Assembly: GCA_017307375.1 (NCBI GenBank)
Contig: JAFKFH010000007.1
Span: forward strand, 1-64,000
Length of the DNA stretch: 64,000 nucleotides
From: Alphaproteobacteria bacterium
GTDB lineage: Bacteria; Pseudomonadota; Alphaproteobacteria; Ferrovibrionales; Ferrovibrionaceae
Reading direction: 5' to 3'
The stretch's first letter is position 1; each line of letters begins with the position of its first letter. The notes beneath the pieces are model-generated. The model was given only the letters and a program-made list of their open reading frames with translations. It made no database searches and was not told the DNA's origin. Shown piece after piece: positions 6,593 to 15,994 of this stretch. The position numbers and the translations under genes are program-made.

Positions 6593-8263
6593 CGACGCGC
6601 GACGACGACCTGCGCATCCGGCCCGGCCGCATCCAGCATGGCAACCGCGGCGGCAAACGTCCGCAGACATTCGTCGGCGAGGTGATGCGGGCCGCGAAGA
6701 GCGGTCTCGATCCGGCTGCGCTCGAATGCCCGGCGCGTCGTCACCAAGGCGCGCGTCGTCCGCCACCAGGGTCCCCGATTCCGCTCGGCGCCTTTGCCGA
6801 AGCACATCGCCTATCTCAAACGCGAAGGCGTCACCAAAGACGGTCAGCCGGCGCGGATGTTCGATGCGGCCGGAGACGAAGCCGACGAGCGTGCGTTCGC
6901 CGAGCGCTGCAAGGACGATCGCCACCATTTCCGCTTCATCGTCTCTCCAGAGGATGCGGCCGAGATCGGCGACCTCAAGACGTTCACGCGCGAGCTGGTC
7001 GCCGACATGGAAAGGGACCTCGGCACCCAGCTCGACTGGGTCGCCGTCGATCACTGGAACACCGACAATGCCCATGTCCACCTCCTGATCCGCGGCCGCG
7101 CCGATGACGGCCAGGATCTGGTGATCAGCCGCGACTATATCAGCCGAGGAATCCGCGACCGGGCCGCCGAGCGGATCACGCTCGAACTTGGTCCGCGCAC
7201 TGAACCGCAAATCCACAGCGCGCTTCAACGCGAGGTGGAGGCCGAGCGCTGGACAAGTCTCGATCGGGCGCTGCGCGACATTTCGGACGAATGCGGCGGC
7301 GTCGCAGATCTTCGGCCTGGTCCGAACGCCGAGGATCCGGAGCTGCGTCGACTGTTGCTCGGACGGGCGGCCAAGCTCGAACGTCTCGGCTTGGCCGATC
7401 CGGTTGGCCCGGCCTGCTGGACCCTCAAGCCCGGCCTCGACGGAACGCTGCGCCAGCTCGGTATCCGCGGCGACATCATCAAGACGATGCACCAAGCCAT
7501 GAGCCGAAGCGGATCAGAACCGGACGTCAGCCGCTTCGCGCTGCATGGCGACGAGCCTTCCCATCCGGTGCTGGGCCGACTCGTCCAGCGTGGTCTCGAT
7601 GATGAGCTCAAGGGCACGGCCTACGTCATCGTCGCCGGCGTCGATGGCCATACCCACCATTTGAGGTTTGCAGACCTCGAATTCACCGGCGATGCCACGC
7701 CCGGCGCGATCGTCGAGGTGCGCGCTTATGACGATCCCGATGGACGACGACGGCTATCGCTCGCGACCAGGTCGGATCTGTCCATTTCTGATCAGGTCGG
7801 GGCATCGGGAGCGACCTGGCTCGATCGTCAGCTTCTTGCGAAAGACCCACCGCTCAGCGGCAGCGGCTTCGGCGCCGAAGTCCGCGACGCGATGGATGCC
7901 CGCGCTGATTACCTGGTCGAGGAAGGCCTGGCCAGACGACAGGGCCAGCGCGTGATCTTCGCCCGCGATCTCCTTTCGACACTCCAGCGGCGCGAGCTTG
8001 AGGAGGCCACGGCCAGATTATCAGCCGACACGGGTCTGGCGTACCACCCGGCCGCTGAAGGCGAGCGTGTCGCTGGCGTTTATCGCGAACGGGTGACACT
8101 CGCGTCGGGGCGCTTCGCCATGATCGATGATGGGTTGGGATTCCAACTCGTGCCGTGGCGTCCGGCTTTGGAAAAGAACCTCGGCCGCGAAGTCCGCGGC
8201 GTCATGGCGCCGGGCGGACGAGTCGACTGGGACCCGGGACGGAAACGGGGACTGGGCCTGTGA
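6589..8263 (+). pseudogene. Relaxase (VirD2-like, DUF3363), frameshifted near the N-terminus
   Basis: From ATG 6589 the frame encodes the normal relaxase start (IRPGRI, then RPQTFVGEVMRAAK). It loses the family sequence at about 6700. The relaxase resumes in the +1 frame as RLRSNARRVVTKARVV, then APLPKHIAYLKREGV, and runs intact to 8263. The resumed part holds the metal-binding His motif DHWNTDNAHVHLLIRG, and a DUF3363 C-terminal half ends GGRVDWDPGRKRG. The Gly/Ser-rich linker usual between MRAAK and ARRVV is missing, so a deletion of some tens of bases that is not a multiple of three is the likely cause. A TTG at 6794 could restart translation at PKHIAYL, but that would lose the N-terminus. 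Confidence in family is high; loss of function is inferred. Confidence 0.75.
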
Positions 8264-8369
8264 AGGCGCGCCTGCGGTGCATCCGATTTCTGACCCAGCG
8301 TGTCCGGCCCTTTGATCCCATACGGTTCGTGCTTGCAGGAAGCGATCGCGGAAGCGCTGGTGTGGCGCC

Positions 8370-10352
8370 ATGAACCCGACCAAAATACTCTGGCTGCAAG
8401 TCTTCGTTGTGTGCTCGACCACACTCGGCTTCGTCTGGGCCGCGACGCAATGGACGGCGTGGCAGCTTGCCTTCCAGCCGCAGCTCGGCAGCCCCTGGTT
8501 CTCGCTCTTCGGATGGCCGGTCTATTTCCCGGCGGCCTTCTTCTGGTGGTGGTTCTCTTTCGACGCTTACGCACACGACATTTTCGTCACCGGCGGCTTC
8601 ATCGCTGGCGCAGGCGGGGTCGCTGCCTTCGTCGTCGCTGTCGCCATGTCGGTCTGGCGTGCGCGCGAGGTAAAGCGCGCCACGACCTACGGTTCGGCTC
8701 GCTGGGCCGAGGAACGCGAGATCCGCGCAGCCGGCCTTCTTCACCCAGACGGCGTGTTGCTCGGCCGCTGGCACGGAGCCTACCTCCGTCATCATGGACC
8801 CGAGCATGTGCTGTGTTTCGCACCGACCCGAAGCGGCAAGGGCGTCGGTCTTGTTGTTCCGACGCTGCTGACCTGGCCGGGAAGCTGCATCGTCCATGAC
8901 ATCAAGGGGGAGAACTGGACGCTCACCGCCGGCTGGCGTGCGCGGTTCGGCCGCGTGGTCCTGTTCGATCCGACCAATCCGCAAAGCAGCGCTTACAATC
9001 CTTTGCTCGAGGTCCGGCGCGGCGAGTATGAAGTCAGAGACGTCCAGAACATCGCCGACGTGCTGGTTGATCCCGAAGGGGCGCTCGAACGCAGGAACCA
9101 TTGGGAGAAGACCAGCCACTCGCTTCTGGTCGGCACGATCCTGCATGTCCTTTACGCCGAACCCGACAAGACGCTCGCCGGCGTCGCCAATTTCCTCTCC
9201 GATCCGAAGCGACCAATCGAGAAGACGCTTCGGGCGATGATGACCACGCCGCATCTCGGCGAGAAGGGAGTCCATCCCGTCGTCGCCAGCGCCGCGCGAG
9301 AGCTGTTGAACAAGAGCGAGAACGAACGCAGCGGCGTACTGTCGACCGCGATGTCCTTCCTGGGCCTCTATCGAGATCCGGTGGTCGCGGCGGTCACACA
9401 ACGCTGCGACTGGCGCATCCGCCACCTGGTCGAGGCTGAGCATCCTGTGACGCTCTATCTCGTCGTGCCACCCTCGGACATCAGCCGCACGAAACCGCTC
9501 GTGCGCCTCATCCTCAACCAGATCGGAAGACGGCTAACCGAAGAGCTAGAGAACAAGCGGCGGCGACATCGCCTGCTGCTGATGCTCGATGAGTTTCCCG
9601 CGCTCGGCAGGCTCGACTTCTTCGAGTCGGCATTGGCGTTCATGGCGGGCTATGGATTGAAATCCTTCCTGATCGCGCAGTCGCTGAACCAGATCGAGAA
9701 GGCGTACGGTCAGAACAATTCCATCCTGGACAATTGCCACGTGCGCGTCTCGTTCGCCAGCAACGACGAACGCACAGCGAAACGCGTGTCGGATGCACTT
9801 GGCACGGCCACCGAAATCCGAGCGATGAAAAACTATGCCGGCAGCCGACTCAGTCCGTGGCTTGGACATCTGATGATCTCCCGGCAAGAAACCGCGCGGC
9901 CGCTGTTAACTCCCGGCGAGATCATGCAACTCCCGCCCGACGACGAGATCGTCATGATATCGGGGAGTGCGCCCGTCCGGGCGAAGAAAGCTCGGTATTA
10001 CGAAGACCCCGAGCTCGCCGGGCGGATTCTTCCGCCGCCCAGATCATCGGGCGGAAACGCTGTTCTTCAACCGCCAGCCCCCAACACGTCCCAGGTGAAT
10101 ACCTGGAGCGGCGCGATCGCGTCAGCGCCAACCGCCGCAGAGACGGACGATCCGGACAATGCGGGAATCCGGCGCGAACCCGAACTTCCGGACCACGAGG
10201 AGATTGTTCCCGAGCCACGAAAGCCGGTGCAGGAATTCGAGCCCGTCGAGGACGAGCCAGACGACGACGCCCAGCGCCAGCGGATCATGCAGCGCAATTT
10301 CGGCAGCGCGCGACAAATCTCGCTCGACGCGGACGATGACATGCAGATGTAG
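8370..10352 (+). CDS. traG: TraG/VirD4 type IV coupling protein
   Basis: The 660-residue ATPase has three N-terminal membrane helices in its first 100 residues. Walker A TRSGKGVGLVVPTLL follows near residue 155 and Walker B LLMLDEFPALGRL near residue 410. SFLIAQSLNQIEKAYG and NCHVRVSFASND are typical of TraG. It links the relaxosome to the secretion channel at the inner membrane and powers DNA export. The acidic, proline-rich last 100 residues are likely disordered. It starts about 107 bases after the relaxase; the gap 8264-8369 holds no gene I can support. Confidence 0.93.
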   Translation: MNPTKILWLQVFVVCSTTLGFVWAATQWTAWQLAFQPQLGSPWFSLFGWPVYFPAAFFWWWFSFDAYAHDIFVTGGFIAGAGGVAAFVVAVAMSVWRAREVKRATTYGSARWAEEREIRAAGLLHPDGVLLGRWHGAYLRHHGPEHVLCFAPTRSGKGVGLVVPTLLTWPGSCIVHDIKGENWTLTAGWRARFGRVVLFDPTNPQSSAYNPLLEVRRGEYEVRDVQNIADVLVDPEGALERRNHWEKTSHSLLVGTILHVLYAEPDKTLAGVANFLSDPKRPIEKTLRAMMTTPHLGEKGVHPVVASAARELLNKSENERSGVLSTAMSFLGLYRDPVVAAVTQRCDWRIRHLVEAEHPVTLYLVVPPSDISRTKPLVRLILNQIGRRLTEELENKRRRHRLLLMLDEFPALGRLDFFESALAFMAGYGLKSFLIAQSLNQIEKAYGQNNSILDNCHVRVSFASNDERTAKRVSDALGTATEIRAMKNYAGSRLSPWLGHLMISRQETARPLLTPGEIMQLPPDDEIVMISGSAPVRAKKARYYEDPELAGRILPPPRSSGGNAVLQPPAPNTSQVNTWSGAIASAPTAAETDDPDNAGIRREPELPDHEEIVPEPRKPVQEFEPVEDEPDDDAQRQRIMQRNFGSARQISLDADDDMQM

Positions 10353-10354
10353 CC

Positions 10355-10792
10355 GTGCGCACGAAGCACACCTTTCGGCTTCCACCCGACCTGGCTACAA
10401 GGCTCGCCGATTACGCCGCCCGCAAGCGCGTGCCGCAGGCGTTGATCGTCGAGGCAGCGCTCGCCTCTTATCTTTCGCCCGATGCCGCGGACCGACTCGA
10501 AGCGGCGCTCGCGCGACGCCTGGACCGTATGGTCCGCGACATGGAGCGCATCGAGCGCCACGTCACGATCTCGAATGAAGCGCTCGCGGTGTTCGTCCGG
10601 TTTTGGCTGACCAGCACGCCGCCGCTGCCTGACACGGCGCTTGCCGCCGCGCAAACAAAAGGACGAGAGCGCTACGAAGGTTACATCGAAGCGCTCGGCC
10701 GTCGTCTCGCGCGCGGTCACAAACTAGCTGACGAGGTGATTCGCGACGTGCCAGCGCAAAAGGAGGGTTCAGCAGACACGCAGTCAGAATAG
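10355..10792 (+). CDS. CopG-like ribbon-helix-helix protein, conjugation cluster
   Basis: The 145-residue protein opens with an RHH motif (KHTFRLPPDLATRLADYAARK, then ALIVEAALASYL). It continues into a helical domain with RLEAALARRLDRMVRDMERIERH. This small regulator is normally found between traG and trbB in rhizobial ICEs and may bind relaxosome or trb promoter DNA; that role is inferred. Translation starts at GTG 10355, two bases after the traG stop. The 139 bases that follow contain a GCCTCC-ACA-GGAGGC hairpin (10900-10914) and probably the trb promoter. Confidence 0.8.
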   Translation: MRTKHTFRLPPDLATRLADYAARKRVPQALIVEAALASYLSPDAADRLEAALARRLDRMVRDMERIERHVTISNEALAVFVRFWLTSTPPLPDTALAAAQTKGRERYEGYIEALGRRLARGHKLADEVIRDVPAQKEGSADTQSE

Positions 10793-10931
10793 CGATCGTC
10801 CTTCTCGCTTGTCATTCTATCCCAGAGCCCTCCCGCCTCCTTGTTGTTGTTGCGGAGTCCCAGTTCCGGCTCTTTCTACTCAACCCCGCTGACATCTGCG
10901 CCTCCACAGGAGGCTAATTTGCGGGGCTCTT

Positions 10932-11897
10932 GTGACGACGATCTCCCTCCGATCTGAAGTATTCGCCCGAGGCGCGCGCATGCTGCGCACGGCGCTTGGT
11001 CCGGCGATCTCCGGCTATCTCGAAGATCCCAGCATCGTCGAGGTGATGCTCAACCCTGACGGTCGCCTCTGGATCGATCGGCTGTCAGGCGGTCTTGAAG
11101 ACACCGGCTGTCGCGTCACGCCCGCGGACGCCGAGCGCATCGTGCGCCTGGTCGCGCACCATGTCGGGGTCGAAGTGCATGCCGGCAGCCCGCGCGTCTC
11201 GGCGGAATTGCCGGAAAGCGGGGAGCGGTTCGAGGGCCTGGTGCCGCCCGTGGTGGCTGCGCCGTGCTTTGCCATCCGGCGGCCGGCCGTCGCCGTTTAC
11301 ACGCTCGGCGACTACGTCGAGGCCGGCATCATGTCGGCCGACCAGGCCGAGCTGCTCCGCGCGGCCGTGCGCGACCGAAAGAACGTGCTGGTCGCCGGCG
11401 GGACGAGCACCGGCAAGACGACGCTGGTCAACGCGATCCTCGCAGAAGTCGCCAAGACCGGCGACCGCATCGTGCTCATCGAGGATACGCGCGAGTTGCA
11501 ATGCGCCGCGCCGAACCTCGTGGCGCTGCGCACCAAGGACGGGGCTGCGTCGCTGTCTGATCTGGTCCGCTCGTCGCTGCGCCTGCGGCCCGACCGCATC
11601 CCGATCGGCGAGGTTCGCGGGGCAGAGGCGCTCGATCTTCTGAAAGCCTGGGGCACGGGACACCCCGGGGGCGTGGGCACGCTGCACGCAGGCTCCGCCA
11701 TCGGCGCACTGCGCCGGCTCGAACAGCTCATCCAGGAAGCCGTGGTCACCGTTCCGCGCGCGCTCATCGCCGAGACGATCGACCTCATCGCGGTCCTCGC
11801 CGGCCGCGGCTCCGCGCGCCGGCTCGCCGAGCTCGCCGCGGTGAAGGGCCTCTCGCCCGCCGGCGACTACGTCCTCACCCCCGCAGGAGAACCGTGA
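10932..11897 (+). CDS. trbB: TrbB conjugal transfer ATPase
   Basis: The 321-residue hexameric secretion ATPase of the VirB11/PulE group has Walker [15 protein letters not shown] near residue 155. The Asp box [12 protein letters not shown] follows, then the His box [10 protein letters not shown]. It supplies energy for pilus assembly and substrate transfer at the cytoplasmic face of the inner membrane. The start is a GTG at 10932; the family alignment begins near [16 protein letters not shown], so a downstream ATG at 10980 is possible. It overlaps trbC by one base. Confidence 0.93.
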   Translation: MTTISLRSEVFARGARMLRTALGPAISGYLEDPSIVEVMLNPDGRLWIDRLSGGLEDTGCRVTPADAERIVRLVAHHVGVEVHAGSPRVSAELPESGERFEGLVPPVVAAPCFAIRRPAVAVYTLGDYVEAGIMSADQAELLRAAVRDRKNVLVAGGTSTGKTTLVNAILAEVAKTGDRIVLIEDTRELQCAAPNLVALRTKDGAASLSDLVRSSLRLRPDRIPIGEVRGAEALDLLKAWGTGHPGGVGTLHAGSAIGALRRLEQLIQEAVVTVPRALIAETIDLIAVLAGRGSARRLAELAAVKGLSPAGDYVLTPAGEP

Positions 11898-12220
11898 TGT
11901 TAATCAAGGATGCCCGCCGTGCGTTCGCCACGGCAACCGCCTTCGTCTTCGTCGCCCTCGCGACCGCGCCGGCCTATGCGGCCGGATCGAACATGCCGTG
12001 GGAGCAGCCGCTCAACCAGATCCTGGAGAGCATCCAAGGGCCCGTGGCCAAGGTCGTGTCGGTGATCATCATTATCGTCACCGGTCTGACGCTCGCCTTC
12101 GGCGAGACCAGCGGCGGCTTCCGTCGCCTCATTCAGATCGTCTTCGGCCTCAGCATCGCCTTCGCAGCGTCGAGCTTCTTCCTGACCTTCTTCCAGTTCG
12201 GCGGCGGGGTGACGGTGTGA
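11897..12220 (+). CDS. trbC: TrbC, conjugative pilin
   Basis: The 107-residue prepilin has an export signal (FATATAFVFVALATAPAYAAG) and two hydrophobic helices (VVSVIIIIVTGLTLAFGE and LIQIVFGLSIAFAAS) separated by a short polar loop, as in VirB2/TrbC pilins. In RP4 the pilin is trimmed and cyclised by TraF, whose gene is at 5.0 kb. ATG 11897 overlaps the trbB stop by one base; a GTG one codon upstream is also possible. Confidence 0.9.
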   Translation: MLIKDARRAFATATAFVFVALATAPAYAAGSNMPWEQPLNQILESIQGPVAKVVSVIIIIVTGLTLAFGETSGGFRRLIQIVFGLSIAFAASSFFLTFFQFGGGVTV

Positions 12221-12489
12221 TGGAGCAAGATGGCGTCATCGCCGGCTTCTATGCGCCCGTTCACCGAGCGTTGACCGAGCCGATCCTCTTGGGCGGCGCG
12301 CCGCGCGCCGTGGCGATCGTGAACGGCACGCTTGCTGCCGCGATCGGGCTCGGTCTTCGGCTCTGGATCGTCGGCGGCCTCATCTGGCTTGTCGGTCACA
12401 TCGCCGCCGTTTGGGCGGCGAAGCGTGACGCCGCCTTCGTCGACGTCGTGCGTCGGCATCTGCGTTATCCGCAGCACATGGTCTCGTGA
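12220..12489 (+). CDS. trbD: TrbD, VirB3-like inner-membrane protein
   Basis: The 89-residue protein has the VirB3/TrbD layout: a conserved N-terminal FYAPVHRALTEPILLGGAPR, then two adjacent membrane helices (AIVNGTLAAAIGLGL and IVGGLIWLVGHIAAVWA), and a basic tail RRHLRYPQHM. It works with the TrbE ATPase in pilus assembly. ATG 12220 overlaps the trbC stop by one base, and trbE starts 10 bases downstream. Confidence 0.9.
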   Translation: MEQDGVIAGFYAPVHRALTEPILLGGAPRAVAIVNGTLAAAIGLGLRLWIVGGLIWLVGHIAAVWAAKRDAAFVDVVRRHLRYPQHMVS

Positions 12490-12499
12490 GGTTCGCCCA

Positions 12500-14932
12500 A
12501 TGATGAACCTTGCCGAGTATCGTCGCCATAACCAGAGCCTCGCCGACTTCCTGCCGTGGGCGGCGCTCGTCGCCAAGGGCGTTGTTCTCAACAAGGATGG
12601 CTCCTTCCAGCGCACCGCACGCTTTCGCGGTCCAGACTTAGATTCTTCCACGCCTGCCGAGCTGGTGGCCATCACGTCGCGTCTCAATAACGCGTTGCGT
12701 CGCCTTGGTTCCGGCTGGGCCGTGTTCATTGAGGCCCAGCGTGTGCCGGCGCACAGGTATCCGTCAACTCAATTTCCGGATCCCGTTTCGGCGCTGGTCG
12801 ATGCCGAGCGTCGAGCCCAATTCGAAGAAGAAGGCGCGCATTTCGAGAGCGGCTACTTCCTGACACTGCTCTGGCTGCCGCCCGCCGATGACGCGGCCCG
12901 CGCGGAAGCTTGGCTCTATGAGAACCGCGCCCAGGGCGCCGCCGACTGGCGTGCCACGCTCGAAGGCTTCGTCGACCGCACCGATCGCGTGCTCGCGCTG
13001 CTCGAAGGCTTCATGCCGGAATCGGATTGGCTCGATGACGCCGAGACCCTGACCTACCTGCATTCCTGCATCTCGACGCGGCGCCAGCGCGTGCGCGTGC
13101 CGGAAACGCCGATGTACCTCGACGCCATCCTGGTGGACGAGGACCTGACGGGTGGCCTCGAACCACGGCTCGGCCGCGCACATCTGCGCACGCTCACCAT
13201 CATGGGCTTTCCATCACAGACCTGGCCGGGCCTGCTCGACGACCTCAATCGCCTGGCGTTTTCCTATCGCTGGGCGACACGCGCCATCTGCCTCGACAAG
13301 ACCGACGCGGCCAAGCTCCTCGGCAAGATCCGCCGTCAGTGGTTCGCCAAGCGCAAGAGCATCATGGCGATCCTCAAGGAGGTGATGACCAACGAGGCGT
13401 CGGTGCTGATGGACTCCGACGCCGCCAACAAGGCGCTCGATGCCGACGCCGCTCTGCAAGAACTTGGCACCGACCTCGTCGGCGAGGCCTACGTCACCGC
13501 CACTGTTACCGTCTGGGACGATGATCCGCGGATCGCGGACGAGCGCCTTCGCCTGGTCGAGAAGGCCATTCAGGGCCGCGACTTCACCTGCATGCGCGAA
13601 GGCGTCAACGCGATCGAAGCCTGGCTTGGGTCTCTCCCAGGGCATGTCTACGCCAATGTCCGGCAGCCGCCGATCTCCACGCTCAACCTCGCGCACATAA
13701 TGCCGTTTTCGGCGGTTTGGGCCGGGCCGGAACGGGACGAGCACTTCCAGGCGCCGCCGCTTCTCTTCGCCAAGACCGAGGGATCGACCCCGTTCCGCCT
13801 CAGCCTACATGTCGGGGATGTCGGCCACACCTTGATCGTCGGCCCGACGGGCGCCGGCAAGAGTGTGCTGCTCGCGTTGATGGCCTTGCAGTTCCGGCGC
13901 TATGCCGGTGCACAGGTCTTCGCCTTCGACTTCGGCGGCAGCATCCGGGCGGCGGCGCTCGCGATGGGCGGCGATTGGCACGATCTCGGCGGAGCGCTCT
14001 CCGACAGCGCCGCCGAGCCCGTCGCGCTCCAACCGCTCGCGCGGGTCGATGATCCCGGAGAGCGCGCGTGGGCCGCCGAATGGGTCGCGGCGCTCCTCGG
14101 TCGCGAGTCCGTCACCGTCACTCCGGAACTGAAGGAACACCTATGGTCAGCGCTGACTTCGCTTGCGTCCGCGCCTATCCAGGAGCGCACCATCACCGGG
14201 CTCTCGGTGCTCCTGCAATCAAATGCCCTGAAACAGGCGATCCAGCCCTACACCGTGGCAGGCCCCTGGGGACGACTGCTCGACGCGGAAACGGAGCGGC
14301 TCGGCGAAGCCGAAGTCCAGGCTTTCGAAACCGAAGGGTTGATCGGCGCGGGCGCGGCTCCAGCCGTCCTATCCTATCTCTTCCATCGCATCGAAGATCG
14401 CTTCGACGGCCGACCCACCTTGCTCATCGTCGACGAGGGTTGGCTCGCCCTCGACGATCCCGGCTTCGCCGGGCAATTGAGAGAGTGGCTGAAGACGCTT
14501 CGGAAAAAAAATGCCAGCGTCATCTTTGCCACGCAGTCGCTTGCCGACATCGACGGCAGTGCGATCGCACCAGCCATCATCGAGAGCTGCCCGACCCGCA
14601 TCCTGCTTCCCAACGAGCGCGCGCTCGAGCCGCAGATCGCGGCGATCTACCAGCGCTTCGGTCTCAACGATCGCCAAATTGAGATTCTGAGCCGCGCGAC
14701 GCCGAAGCGCGAATATTACTGCCAGTCGCGGCGCGGCAATCGCCTATTCGAACTCGGGCTGTCCGAAGTCGCGCTCGCCTTCACCGCCGCCTCGGCGAAA
14801 TCCGATCAGACCGCCATCGAAGAGCTGCTCGCGGAACACGGCCGCGGCGGCTTCACCGCCGCCTGGCTGCGTCGAAAGGATCTCGACTGGGCAGCGGACA
14901 TGCTCACCCACAACCAGGAGACCACGTCATGA
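12500..14932 (+). CDS. trbE: TrbE, VirB4-type transfer ATPase
   Basis: The 810-residue ATPase starts MMNLAEYRRHNQSLADFLPW, the usual TrbE opening. The N-terminal CagE/TrbE/VirB domain precedes the motor domain. Walker A is IVGPTGAGKSVLLAL near residue 450 and Walker B is LLIVDEGWLAL near residue 645, followed by KNASVIFATQSLADI. It is the largest ATPase of the mating-pair system and pulls pilin from the membrane. The reading frame is intact at full length. It ends in an ATGA overlap with trbJ. Confidence 0.94.
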   Translation: MMNLAEYRRHNQSLADFLPWAALVAKGVVLNKDGSFQRTARFRGPDLDSSTPAELVAITSRLNNALRRLGSGWAVFIEAQRVPAHRYPSTQFPDPVSALVDAERRAQFEEEGAHFESGYFLTLLWLPPADDAARAEAWLYENRAQGAADWRATLEGFVDRTDRVLALLEGFMPESDWLDDAETLTYLHSCISTRRQRVRVPETPMYLDAILVDEDLTGGLEPRLGRAHLRTLTIMGFPSQTWPGLLDDLNRLAFSYRWATRAICLDKTDAAKLLGKIRRQWFAKRKSIMAILKEVMTNEASVLMDSDAANKALDADAALQELGTDLVGEAYVTATVTVWDDDPRIADERLRLVEKAIQGRDFTCMREGVNAIEAWLGSLPGHVYANVRQPPISTLNLAHIMPFSAVWAGPERDEHFQAPPLLFAKTEGSTPFRLSLHVGDVGHTLIVGPTGAGKSVLLALMALQFRRYAGAQVFAFDFGGSIRAAALAMGGDWHDLGGALSDSAAEPVALQPLARVDDPGERAWAAEWVAALLGRESVTVTPELKEHLWSALTSLASAPIQERTITGLSVLLQSNALKQAIQPYTVAGPWGRLLDAETERLGEAEVQAFETEGLIGAGAAPAVLSYLFHRIEDRFDGRPTLLIVDEGWLALDDPGFAGQLREWLKTLRKKNASVIFATQSLADIDGSAIAPAIIESCPTRILLPNERALEPQIAAIYQRFGLNDRQIEILSRATPKREYYCQSRRGNRLFELGLSEVALAFTAASAKSDQTAIEELLAEHGRGGFTAAWLRRKDLDWAADMLTHNQETTS

Positions 14933-15675
14933 TCCGTCACCGCTTGCGCGCCTTGCTCATCGCAGGCGCCGCCGCTTTCACCATTACGGCCTTCGCCAGC
15001 GGACCGGCGCGTGCGCAATGGATCGTGTTCGATCCGACCAATTATGCGCAGAACATCCTGACCGCCGCGCGTGAGCTTCAGCAGGTCAACAATGAAATCC
15101 AGATGCTGGAGAACCAGGCGACGTCGCTGATCAATCAGGCGCGCAATCTCGCAAGCCTGCCGTACTCGTCGCTCACGCAGCTTCAGCAGCAGATCACCCA
15201 GACCCAGCAGCTCCTCGCGCAGGCGCAGCGCATCGCCTACAGCGTCTCAAGCATCGACCAGTCGTTCACGCAGACCTATCCGCAGGCCTATTCCAGCGGG
15301 ACGTCGTCGCAGCAGCTTCTCACGGATGCGAAGAGTCGCTGGCAGAACGCACTCGCCGGGTTCCAAGATACGATGCGCGTGCAAGCCGGCGTTGTGAGCA
15401 ATCTCAACACCACGCGGACGCAGATCAACGCTTTGGTGTCCTCCAGCCAGTCGGCGACCGGCGCGCTGCAGGCCGCACAGTCGGGCAATCAGCTCGTGGC
15501 GCTTCAGACCACGCAGCTTGCGGACCTGACCGCGCTGATGGCGTCGATCGCACGCGCGCAGAGCCTCGATGCCGCGCGGACCCTTGAGACGCAGGCGCAG
15601 GCACAAGCGCAGACACAGGCATTCCTCAACTACGGCGCTGGTTACCAAGCCGGCTCCGCGCAGATGTTCCATTGA
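14929..15675 (+). CDS. trbJ: TrbJ, VirB5-like periplasmic transfer protein
   Basis: The 248-residue secreted protein has a cleavable signal (LLIAGAAAFTITAFASGPARAQ) and then WIVFDPTNYAQNILTAARELQQVNNEIQ, the hallmark of TrbJ. The remainder is long helices rich in Gln and Ala, consistent with a coiled-coil pilus-tip or adhesin component. Both ends overlap their neighbours (trbE by 4 bases, trbK by 1). Confidence 0.92.
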   Translation: MIRHRLRALLIAGAAAFTITAFASGPARAQWIVFDPTNYAQNILTAARELQQVNNEIQMLENQATSLINQARNLASLPYSSLTQLQQQITQTQQLLAQAQRIAYSVSSIDQSFTQTYPQAYSSGTSSQQLLTDAKSRWQNALAGFQDTMRVQAGVVSNLNTTRTQINALVSSSQSATGALQAAQSGNQLVALQTTQLADLTALMASIARAQSLDAARTLETQAQAQAQTQAFLNYGAGYQAGSAQMFH

Positions 15676-15989
15676 TGCGAACCCGGCTTCTCAATCTGCC
15701 TGCTGTCGGCCGGGCTGTCGGCTTTTTGCTTGTCGCCATCGCGATCGTCGCGGCGGCACTGCACTTCCACACATCGCCTCCACGCCTCGAGCCGCGTGCG
15801 ATGGAGAAACACACGCCCGACTCGCTCGCCGAAGAGCTCAAGCGGTGTCAGCTCATCGCCGACCAGGCCAAGGACGATCCGGCCTGCGAGGCGGCCTGGG
15901 CTGAAAACCGCCGCCGCTTCTTCACCTATACGCCGGCCTCCGGACCGAAGAACCCGACTCCGGCTCCAGCCAAGAACACCGACAGGTAA
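15675..15989 (+). CDS. TrbK-alt, putative entry exclusion protein
   Basis: The 104-residue protein has one N-terminal membrane helix (VGFLLVAIAIVAAALHF). A short periplasmic domain follows, containing ELKRCQLIADQAKDDPACEAAWAENRRRFF, typical of the TrbK-alt family that replaces lipoprotein TrbK in these clusters. A role in preventing redundant entry is assigned by family. The two cysteines in the domain may form a disulfide. Confidence 0.8.
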   Translation: MRTRLLNLPAVGRAVGFLLVAIAIVAAALHFHTSPPRLEPRAMEKHTPDSLAEELKRCQLIADQAKDDPACEAAWAENRRRFFTYTPASGPKNPTPAPAKNTDR

Positions 15990-15994
15990 GCATC

